A DNA stretch of 38,753 nucleotides, from positions 1 through 38,753 of the forward strand of contig CANKIK010000030.1 of NCBI GenBank assembly GCA_947481985.1, written 5' to 3'. This DNA comes from QWOP01 sp003669605. GTDB lineage: Bacteria; Planctomycetota; Planctomycetia; Pirellulales; UBA1268. Positions 1 to 6,555 of the stretch are shown here, piece after piece. Under the pieces are notes generated by a model, which did no database searches, was not told the origin of the DNA, and saw only the letters and a list, made by a program, of their open reading frames with translations. Each line of letters begins with the position of its first letter. Position 1 is the stretch's first letter. Position numbers and translations under genes: made by a program.

Positions 1-1936
1 CACCGCCGAACCCTCCCCCGGAGAATCCTCCCCCCCCGGAGAATCCCCCGCCGCCGCTGCTGCCGCCGCCGCCGCCAAACCCAGATCCCTCGCTCGATCG
101 TGGCCCAGAGACCATCGCCTGGGACGTGACGGCCCCCATCTGGGAGAGGCTCTGGGTCAGGTCGCCGGTCTGGAAATGGGCGATCGGACCGGTGCCGGTG
201 TACCACTGAGGGGGCTCCTGACAGATTCCCTCAAAGGCCTTCGCCCAGCGCCCCTCCACCCCCAGTGCCATCGCGTAGGGGAGATAGCGCTCGAACAATT
301 CTGGCGTCAGCGGCAGGCTCGTCAGCCGGTGAGAATCGACCCGGGAAAGGAATTCCGCAAACCCCCGGATCGCCATCCGCGTCCGGCTCCCCTTGGCCGT
401 CCGCGCCGGCATGATGAAGGCAAACCCAGCCACAATCAGGGCCGAAACCACCGCCGAGACCACAGTCCCAGGGATCAACGACTCTCCCGGCAGGTGCCAG
501 AAAAGCTGGTTGAGGCCAAACAACATCCCCGCCACCGCCAACCCCGTCCCCACTGCGACCGTCAGGTACCGGGCGCGGACATGATCGGGCCGCTCCACAT
601 AGTGGCCATCGTGCAGCAGTGTCTTGAAGATGGCCCCCCGGATGGACGGCAGATGGACATAGAACGAATTGGCCAGATCCCCCGATGACACCGAACAGAC
701 CACCAAGGGATCGCCGATCCAGGTGCCGGACGTGAATTTGAAGAGTCCGCGGAGGAGCGCCTCGGTGGCCGGTGGCAGATCCTTCCAGTCCTTCTCTGCA
801 ACGAGCAGATCGAAGGCATAACTCGCATCTCGGAACCAGCCCGCCGGGGATGTCTCGCGGATGCGGATCAACTTCCGCACGGCGCAGTCCACCAGCAGCG
901 CCATCAAGTCGCGATTGTCAGGGGAGTTGTCGACCAGCGTTCCCACCTCGGCCGGCCCCAGCCCGGGAGGGGGTTCGTACTGCACCACCACCGGCCCCGG
1001 CCAAGGATCACGCCCCCGCCGCCACCACAGCCAGAAGAGCCCTGAGAAGACCGCCAGCGGCAGGCCGGCCACCAGCCCGCCGAAGACCAACGGACCGGCG
1101 TTGTCGACCAGCCAAGCCCAGCGGTTCTCCACCGCCGTCGGCCGTCGCACAGCGCCGGGATTCCAAGCCACCGCCACCGTCAGTCCCTCGTGGATCCCCA
1201 GCGCCCGCGTGGCCTTGACCTCCACCACATGCCGCTCGCCGAGCGGTGGCAGCGGAGATTCACCAGCGGCCGTGAAAGAGTCTTCCGGCCCGTGGGGCTG
1301 CTCGTCCACCGCGATCGCCACCGACCGCTCCGTCGAGCGATACCCACCGGTAAAGGCGTTGACGCGGATATTCTCCACGGCCCGCGGCAGACTGATCCGG
1401 GCCCGCGCCGAGCCTATGGGATAGGGCCACTCATCGCCGGTGACGTTCCAGTAAAACTCGTCGTGGTCTTCGAAGAACTTGAGCGCCCTCCCTAGCGAGT
1501 AGTTGATCACCACCGTGCGGACGGCGTTCGCCGCCCCCGGGAGATGGATCTTCAGATCCGCGGAGTACCGCTCCCGCAAGGCCTCGACCCTGAGCGGCGT
1601 GCCCGCCTCGTCGGTGACGCCAAGCAGGCGAAAGCGGATGTCATGGTTCTCGCCGCGGGAAGTCAGAGAGCGGCAGGGAATCAGCCGGTGAATCCCCTGC
1701 CACTCTCCTGAGAAACGCAACCGGATCGTCTCCGTCACCGCGACCGCAGCCGAGTCCGAAATGGCGATCTCGGCATCGAAGTCCTCGATGGTGATCGATC
1801 GCTCCTGGGCTCCTGCCTCGGCGCCCCACAGAGCGCCCCAAAGAACTCCCCAGCAGACGACAGCCGCGACCGCGACGGCCGCTGGCGACAGCCGGCCGAG
1901 AACCCCCGCCACGCCCATCTGGCCTCCGCACAGCAT
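1..1936 (-). CDS. DUF2207 family membrane protein, 3' end beyond window
   Basis: This frame stays open from an ATG at 1936 to the left edge, giving about 645 residues with no stop. The N-terminus (MLCGGQMGVAGVLGRL...) has a hydrophobic signal or anchor segment. It is followed by a beta-rich region with SITIEDFDAEIAIS and GEWQGIHRLIP, typical of the DUF2207 extracytoplasmic domain. Membrane segments follow near 1105-1050 and 560-390, and the visible end is a Gly/Ser/Phe-rich tail (GGGGFSGGGGFSGGGFGG) characteristic of this family. The start overlaps the lemA stop as TGATG, so the two are translationally coupled. LemA-DUF2207 pairing is widespread in bacteria, but the role is unknown and presumed to concern the envelope. 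The family call is from motif recognition. The C-terminus is not seen. Confidence 0.85.
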   Translation of the reverse strand, partial: MLCGGQMGVAGVLGRLSPAAVAVAAVVCWGVLWGALWGAEAGAQERSITIEDFDAEIAISDSAAVAVTETIRLRFSGEWQGIHRLIPCRSLTSRGENHDIRFRLLGVTDEAGTPLRVEALRERYSADLKIHLPGAANAVRTVVINYSLGRALKFFEDHDEFYWNVTGDEWPYPIGSARARISLPRAVENIRVNAFTGGYRSTERSVAIAVDEQPHGPEDSFTAAGESPLPPLGERHVVEVKATRALGIHEGLTVAVAWNPGAVRRPTAVENRWAWLVDNAGPLVFGGLVAGLPLAVFSGLFWLWWRRGRDPWPGPVVVQYEPPPGLGPAEVGTLVDNSPDNRDLMALLVDCAVRKLIRIRETSPAGWFRDASYAFDLLVAEKDWKDLPPATEALLRGLFKFTSGTWIGDPLVVCSVSSGDLANSFYVHLPSIRGAIFKTLLHDGHYVERPDHVRARYLTVAVGTGLAVAGMLFGLNQLFWHLPGESLIPGTVVSAVVSALIVAGFAFIMPARTAKGSRTRMAIRGFAEFLSRVDSHRLTSLPLTPELFERYLPYAMALGVEGRWAKAFEGICQEPPQWYTGTGPIAHFQTGDLTQSLSQMGAVTSQAMVSGPRSSEGSGFGGGGGSSGGGGFSGGGGFSGGGFGG

Positions 1937-2538
1937 CAGGACATCTTCACGCTCGGCACCGCCCGCTCGGCAGCGTCGGCAATCTCGAAAAACTCCCGCG
2001 ACTTGGCTCCCGCAAATCCAGCCAACAGATTCCAGGGGAACATCCGCACGGATGTGTTGAGATCACGGACCGAGGCGTTGTAATAGCGCCGCGCCCCCTG
2101 GAGCGCCTCCTCGATCGAGGAGAGTGATTGCTGCAGCCCCGTAAACTGCTCGCTGCCGCGGAGCTGTGGATAGGACTCGGCCAGCGCGAAGAGGCTTTTG
2201 AGCGTGCCCGAGAGTGCGTTTTCAGCGGCCGCGGTCTCTTTCGCCGACCCCGCCGACATCGCCTTCGCCCGGGCGTTCACCACCGCCTCAAGCGTTCCCT
2301 TCTCGTAGCCCACATATCCCTTCACCGCCTCGACGATGTTGGGAATCAGGTCGTGCCGCCGCTTGAGCTGGACGTCGATGTCGCTCCAGGCATTGTCGCA
2401 CCGCACTTCGAGAGTCACCAGTTGGTTATAGAGGAGGATCCCCCCCACCACCGCCGCCACGAGAATGCCGAGGACGATCCACGGCAGCGCCCCGTTTCCT
2501 CCAGCCACTTGGGCGACCAATCCTGCCATGCTCACCAT
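1936..2538 (-). CDS. lemA: LemA family protein
   Basis: A 200-residue protein with one N-terminal transmembrane segment (about residues 18-38, WIVLGILVAAVVGGILLY). The LemA core follows: NQLVTLEVRCDNAWSDIDVQ, then KRRHDLIPNIVEAVKGY and a helical region ending in RDLNTSVRMFPWNLLAGFAG. Length and order are normal for LemA. The ATG at 2538 is favoured because a near-perfect ribosome binding site (GGAGGTG) lies six bases upstream. A second ATG three codons in is less well placed. It is the first gene of a two-gene unit with the DUF2207 protein. LemA proteins are membrane-anchored helical-bundle proteins without an agreed molecular function. Confidence 0.93.
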   Translation of the reverse strand: MVSMAGLVAQVAGGNGALPWIVLGILVAAVVGGILLYNQLVTLEVRCDNAWSDIDVQLKRRHDLIPNIVEAVKGYVGYEKGTLEAVVNARAKAMSAGSAKETAAAENALSGTLKSLFALAESYPQLRGSEQFTGLQQSLSSIEEALQGARRYYNASVRDLNTSVRMFPWNLLAGFAGAKSREFFEIADAAERAVPSVKMS

Positions 2539-2542
2539 TGCT

Positions 2543-2549
2543 CACCTCC
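2543..2549 (-). promoter_or_regulatory. Strong ribosome binding site of lemA
   Basis: On the minus strand GGAGGTG lies about six bases before the ATG at 2538. It is one of the best Shine-Dalgarno matches in the window, where most genes have weak sites, and it decides the lemA start. Confidence 0.7.
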
Positions 2550-2732
2550 CGCCAGACCGCGCTTCGTCGACCACTTCATCGAATCATTGCACACCGGCTC
2601 CCCCGGCAACAGGGGCCACCCACCCCCCACCCGCCACCGCTTGAGCGGGTAGAGTAGTGCCGAGCGAGGGTTCGCAGGCAGCGGCTCGGGGATCAGGCCA
2701 CGGCTTTGGAGTTCCAGGGGGAGATCATCACC

Positions 2733-4115
2733 ATGTTTGAGTTCCGTGTTCCCGGCCACGGCCGCGCCCGGTTGTGCGACGGCCCCTCCCGCCGCGACTT
2801 CCTCCACGCCGGCGTCCTCTCCGGCATCGGCCTCTCGCTCCCGCAACTCGCCCGCGCCTCCGCCGAAGGGCGCGTCCGCCCCGGCCACGAAAACCGCTCC
2901 TGCATCATGATCTTCAACCTGGGTGCCCCGAGCCATATCGATCTTTGGGACATGAAGCCTGACGCTCCCGCGGAGGTCCGGGGCCCCTTCAAGCCGATCC
3001 GCACCAAGTCCGATGCCTTCGAGGTCTCCGAACTCCTCCCCCTCCACGCGCAGGTCGCCGACAAGTTCTCCCTCGTTCGCTCCTGCCGCCACGACGGCGC
3101 TGCTGTTCATGATGCCGGATGGCAATTGATGCAGACCGGCCGGCGCTTCACCGGCGGCATCAACTCCCCCCACGCCGGCGCCGTCGCCTCCCATCTCCTC
3201 GGTCGCCGCAGCGATCTCCCGCCGTTTGTCGTCCTCCCTCAACTCATGGGGCGCGGCGGCGGCAACCTCCCCAACGGCCAGGCCGGTGGCTTCCTTGGCA
3301 AAGCCCACGATCCATTCGCGCTCATGGCCGATCCCTCCCAACCCAACTTCAAAGTCCCCGACCTCCTTCCTCCCGACCAGATCAGCGTCGCCCGCCTCGA
3401 CCGCCGCCGCAAAATGCGCGACATCGTCGAATCGTCCGTGAAAGAATTTGAGGCCAGCGAAGACGCCCGCCTGCTCGACGACTCCTTCCAGGCCGCCTAC
3501 CGGCTGATGACCAGCACCGAGGCCCGGGCCGCCTTCGATCTCTCCCAAGAACCGCTCGCCGTTCGCGAGCGGTATGGGATGAACCGCTTCGGTCAGTGCT
3601 GCCTCCTCGCCCGCCGCCTGGTTGAAAGTGGCGTCCGCTTTGTGACTATCAACACCTTCCTCACCGTCTTCGACGAGATCACCTGGGACATCCACGGATC
3701 CAAGCCCTTCACCTCCATCGAAGGGATGAAGGGGATCGTCTGCCCGATGTACGACCAGGCCTACTCCGCTCTCCTCGAAGACCTCCACCAGCGTGGCCTC
3801 TTGGATGAGACCCTCGTCACCACCCTCGCCGAATTCGGCCGCACTCCCAAGGTCAACCCCGCCGGCGGACGTGATCACTGGCCTGGCTGTTTCACCAGTT
3901 CCTTCGCTGGCGGCGGCGTCAAAGGGGGGAGAGTCGTGGGGAAAAGCGACACCATCGGCGGCTTCCCCGCCGAACGCCCCGCTTCTCCCGGTGACCTCGT
4001 CGCCACCATCTTCCACTCCCTCGGCCTCGACCCCGCCACCTCCCTCCCCGGCCCCGCCGGCCGCCCCTTTCCGCTGACTGACTTCGGCACCTCTCCCCTT
4101 CTTGAACTTTTTTGA
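2733..4115 (+). CDS. DUF1501 domain-containing protein, Tat-exported
   Basis: A 460-residue member of the DUF1501 family, expanded in planctomycetes and related to the alkaline phosphatase/sulfatase fold. The N-terminus has the usual MFEFRVPG start, a Cys-Asp-Gly-Pro-Ser-Arg-Arg-Asp-Phe stretch that looks like a twin-arginine signal (SRRDFLHAGVLSGIGLSLP), then the core with GAPSHIDLWDMKPDAP. Near the C-terminus lie EFGRTPKVN and GGRDHWPGCF, typical of the family. An in-frame ATG at 2706 exists, but the ATG at 2733 is preferred: it gives the canonical N-terminus and has GGGGGAG nine bases upstream. It is followed after 86 bases by a DUF1549/DUF1553 gene, its usual partner. The substrate is unknown. 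These pairs have been linked to polysaccharide degradation by co-occurrence, which is inference only. Confidence 0.92.
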   Translation: MFEFRVPGHGRARLCDGPSRRDFLHAGVLSGIGLSLPQLARASAEGRVRPGHENRSCIMIFNLGAPSHIDLWDMKPDAPAEVRGPFKPIRTKSDAFEVSELLPLHAQVADKFSLVRSCRHDGAAVHDAGWQLMQTGRRFTGGINSPHAGAVASHLLGRRSDLPPFVVLPQLMGRGGGNLPNGQAGGFLGKAHDPFALMADPSQPNFKVPDLLPPDQISVARLDRRRKMRDIVESSVKEFEASEDARLLDDSFQAAYRLMTSTEARAAFDLSQEPLAVRERYGMNRFGQCCLLARRLVESGVRFVTINTFLTVFDEITWDIHGSKPFTSIEGMKGIVCPMYDQAYSALLEDLHQRGLLDETLVTTLAEFGRTPKVNPAGGRDHWPGCFTSSFAGGGVKGGRVVGKSDTIGGFPAERPASPGDLVATIFHSLGLDPATSLPGPAGRPFPLTDFGTSPLLELF

Positions 4116-4201
4116 ACCTCCTCTCCGTACCCACGCGTGGTCCGTTGGACCGCTATCCAATCCGCCATCCATGCGCACTCCCAGCCCGCCCCGGTGACGC
4201 C

Positions 4202-6436
4202 ATGAACCAAGCTCTGAAGACGGCGTTTGTCCTCCTCCTCCTCGGATCCCCCGTCCGTGCGGCCGAGACTCCGAGTTTCACCCTCGACGTCGTCCCCATC
4301 CTCTCCAAGGCCGGCTGCAACACCGGCGGCTGCCATGGGGCACTGGCCGGCAAGGGGGGCTTCCGTCTATCGCTGTTCGGCTACGACCCCCAGGCCGACC
4401 ACCTCGCCATCACCCGCGAGGCCCTCGGCCGCCGCGTCGATAGTGCCGATCCCGGCGCCAGCCTCCTCCTCACCAAGCCCACCATGGCCGTGGCCCACAA
4501 GGGTGGGCTGCGGGTCGATCCCACCGGCCCCGATTACGCTCTCCTGGCCGCCTGGATCTCTGCCGGCTGCCCCGGACCTTCGTCTGACGAAAAACAACTC
4601 GTCGGCATCGATGTCTCCCCCGCGGAACTGCCTCTCGAAAAAGACCACGCCGCCCGGCTGACGGTCACCGCCCGCTACTCAGACGGCTCCAGCCGCGACG
4701 TCACCCGCTGGGCCCGCTTCGCCTCCGCCGACGAGACCGTCGCCATCGTCGACTCCGCTGCCACCGGCGATCAATCGGGCACGGTGCGGGCCATCGGTCA
4801 CGGTTCCGGCGCGATCACCGCCTGGTTCTCCTCGCGGATCGGCCTGGCCCGGGTCGTGACGCCGTTCCCCAACGACATTCCCGCCGCGACGTTCGCCGCC
4901 GCCCCCCGGGCCAACTTCATCGACGGCCTGGTGCTTGCCGAACTTGAGCAACTCCACCTCGCTCCCTCTCCCCCCTGCGACGACGCCACCTTCGTCCGCC
5001 GCGCCTTCCTCGACACCATCGGCCGGCTCCCCTCCCCTGAAGAAGTCCGCGCCTTCCTCGCCGACACCTCCCCCGGCAAGCACGCCCGTCTGGCTGAGTT
5101 GCTCCTGGCCCGCCCTGAGTTTGTCGACTACTGGACCTACAAGTGGTCTGACATTCTTCTCGTCACCGGCTCGAAGCTTCGTCCACAGGCGGTCGATGCC
5201 TACTACCAGTGGATCCGCGATCGGGTGGCTGCCAACCTCCCCTGGGACCGGCTCGTCCGCGAACTGCTCACCGCCCGCGGCTCGAGCCTCGAGAACGGCT
5301 CCACTAATTTCTTCGCCGTCCATCAGGACCCGGAGACGATGGCCGAAAATACCGCCCAAGCGTTCCTCGGCCTCTCCATCGGCTGTGCCAAGTGCCACAA
5401 CCATCCGCTCGAGAAATGGACCAACGACCAGTACTACGCCTTTGCCAATCTCTTCGCCCGCGTCCGCGCCAAGGGCTGGGGGGGGGATTCGCGCAGCGGC
5501 GACGGCCAGCGGACGCTGTTTGTCGAGGCTCAGGGCGATCTCCTGCAACCGCGCACCGGACGCCCGCAGCCGCCAGCCCCGCTGGATGCCCCGAGCCTGG
5601 CCACCGATGCCCCCACCGATCGCCGTCTGGCGTTGGCGGAATGGCTCACGGCGCCTGCCAATCCCTACTTCACCAGGGCGATCGTCAACCGCGTGTGGGC
5701 CAACTACTTTGCCGTCGGCCTCGTCGAGCCGATCGATGACCTGCGGGCCAGCAACCCGGCCAGCAACGAGCCACTGATGGAAGCCCTCTGCGCCCATCTG
5801 GTCGAGCACGGCTACGATCTCAAGAGCCTGATGCGGCTGATTCTCGCCTCCGAGACCTACCGGCGATCGAGCGATCCCCTTCCCACCAACAAGGACGACC
5901 GCCGCTGGTTTGCCCGCGCCTATCCCCGCCGGCTGATGGCCGAGGTGCTCTCCGACGCGATCGCCGACGTCAGCGGCGTCCGCGATTCGTTCACAGAACT
6001 GGCGCTCAACGACGGCTCGACCGAGAAGGTGACGACCTACGGCGCCGAGACCCGCGCCCTCCAGCTCCACGACTCGGCCGTCAAAAACTCCTTCCTCAAG
6101 ACCTTTGGCCGCAACTCCCGCGACATCACCTGCGAGTGCGAGCGCTCGAACCAGCCGAGCCTCGTGCAGGTGCTCCATCTGGCCAACGGCTCGACGATCA
6201 ACGACAAACTGTCCGCGAAGGAGAGCCGGGTGACGCAACTCCTCGCCACCGATCCCTCCCCAGAGCGGATTGTCGAGGAGGCCTGGGTAACCTGCCTCTC
6301 GCGCAGGCCCACCGACGCCGAAAAGAAGCCGCTCGTGGAGCTCCTCGCCGCGGTGCCGGCCGAGGAGAAGCGGGCCGCCGTCGAGGATTTGTGGTGGTCG
6401 CTGATGACCAGCCGCGAGTTCCTCTTCCGGCACTGA
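4202..6436 (+). CDS. DUF1549/DUF1553 protein with cytochrome c-like N-terminus
   Basis: A 744-residue secreted protein. It has a signal peptide (residues 1-20), then CNTGGCH (C39, C44, H45), a heme-binding-like Cx4CH motif of planctomycete cytochrome regions. A bacterial Ig-like (Big_2) segment covers about 150-220, with DVSPAELPLEKDHAARLTVT. DUF1549 starts near 238 (NFIDGLVLAELEQL, RRAFLDTIGRLPSPEEV) and includes CAKCHNHPLEKWT near 395, a second CxxCH. DUF1553 starts near 471 (LAEWLTAPANPYFTRAIVNR) and runs to the end. The ATG at 4202 is chosen because it begins directly at a signal peptide; the frame is open 30 codons further upstream. It sits just after the DUF1501 gene as in most planctomycetes. 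The molecular function is not established. Confidence 0.92.
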   Translation: MNQALKTAFVLLLLGSPVRAAETPSFTLDVVPILSKAGCNTGGCHGALAGKGGFRLSLFGYDPQADHLAITREALGRRVDSADPGASLLLTKPTMAVAHKGGLRVDPTGPDYALLAAWISAGCPGPSSDEKQLVGIDVSPAELPLEKDHAARLTVTARYSDGSSRDVTRWARFASADETVAIVDSAATGDQSGTVRAIGHGSGAITAWFSSRIGLARVVTPFPNDIPAATFAAAPRANFIDGLVLAELEQLHLAPSPPCDDATFVRRAFLDTIGRLPSPEEVRAFLADTSPGKHARLAELLLARPEFVDYWTYKWSDILLVTGSKLRPQAVDAYYQWIRDRVAANLPWDRLVRELLTARGSSLENGSTNFFAVHQDPETMAENTAQAFLGLSIGCAKCHNHPLEKWTNDQYYAFANLFARVRAKGWGGDSRSGDGQRTLFVEAQGDLLQPRTGRPQPPAPLDAPSLATDAPTDRRLALAEWLTAPANPYFTRAIVNRVWANYFAVGLVEPIDDLRASNPASNEPLMEALCAHLVEHGYDLKSLMRLILASETYRRSSDPLPTNKDDRRWFARAYPRRLMAEVLSDAIADVSGVRDSFTELALNDGSTEKVTTYGAETRALQLHDSAVKNSFLKTFGRNSRDITCECERSNQPSLVQVLHLANGSTINDKLSAKESRVTQLLATDPSPERIVEEAWVTCLSRRPTDAEKKPLVELLAAVPAEEKRAAVEDLWWSLMTSREFLFRH

Positions 6437-6442
6437 ATGGAC

Positions 6443-6473
6443 GTGGGCAAAACCATCCATGGCTTTTGCCCAC
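6443..6473 (+). other. Perfect 10-bp inverted repeat between genes
   Basis: GTGGGCAAAA at 6443-6452 is matched exactly by TTTTGCCCAC at 6464-6473 around an 11-base loop that itself contains CCATGG. It begins seven bases after the DUF1553 stop and precedes the terminator hairpin. It could be a second termination or RNA-stability hairpin, or an operator. Confidence 0.5.
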
Positions 6474-6480
6474 TGGGTTG

Positions 6481-6510
6481 CCCGCCGCATCGAGCGGCGG
6501 GGGCCTTTTT
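6481..6510 (+). terminator. Intrinsic terminator after the DUF1549/DUF1553 gene
   Basis: CCCGCCGC (6481-6488) pairs perfectly with GCGGCGGG (6494-6501) around a five-base loop. After GGCC comes TTTTT (6506-6510). This is a classic Rho-independent terminator and separates the DUF1501/DUF1553 unit from the cytochrome-WD40 gene starting at 6556. Confidence 0.85.
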
Positions 6511-6555
6511 CTTGTTCCGAAGTCTGCCAGCCGTCTCCTGTGTCAGGACCCTGTC

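Noticed and set aside
2532..4178. A 548-codon open frame on the minus strand across the DUF1501 gene
   Set aside because: Antisense shadow of a GC-rich gene. The translation is Gly/Glu/Ala/Val-rich with no known motif, while the plus strand has clear DUF1501 homology.
4112..4201. Upstream ATG extending the DUF1549/DUF1553 protein by 30 residues
   Set aside because: It would overlap the DUF1501 stop but hides the signal peptide behind a non-hydrophobic segment; ATG 4202 gives a normal signal sequence.
4679..6490. A 603-codon minus-strand open frame opposite the DUF1549/DUF1553 gene
   Set aside because: Same codon-phase shadow effect. No recognisable domain, and the plus-strand gene explains the region.
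6136..6555. Upstream extension of the cytochrome-WD40 frame by 140 codons
   Set aside because: It overlaps the DUF1553 gene and a strong terminator. The signal peptide starts at 6556.
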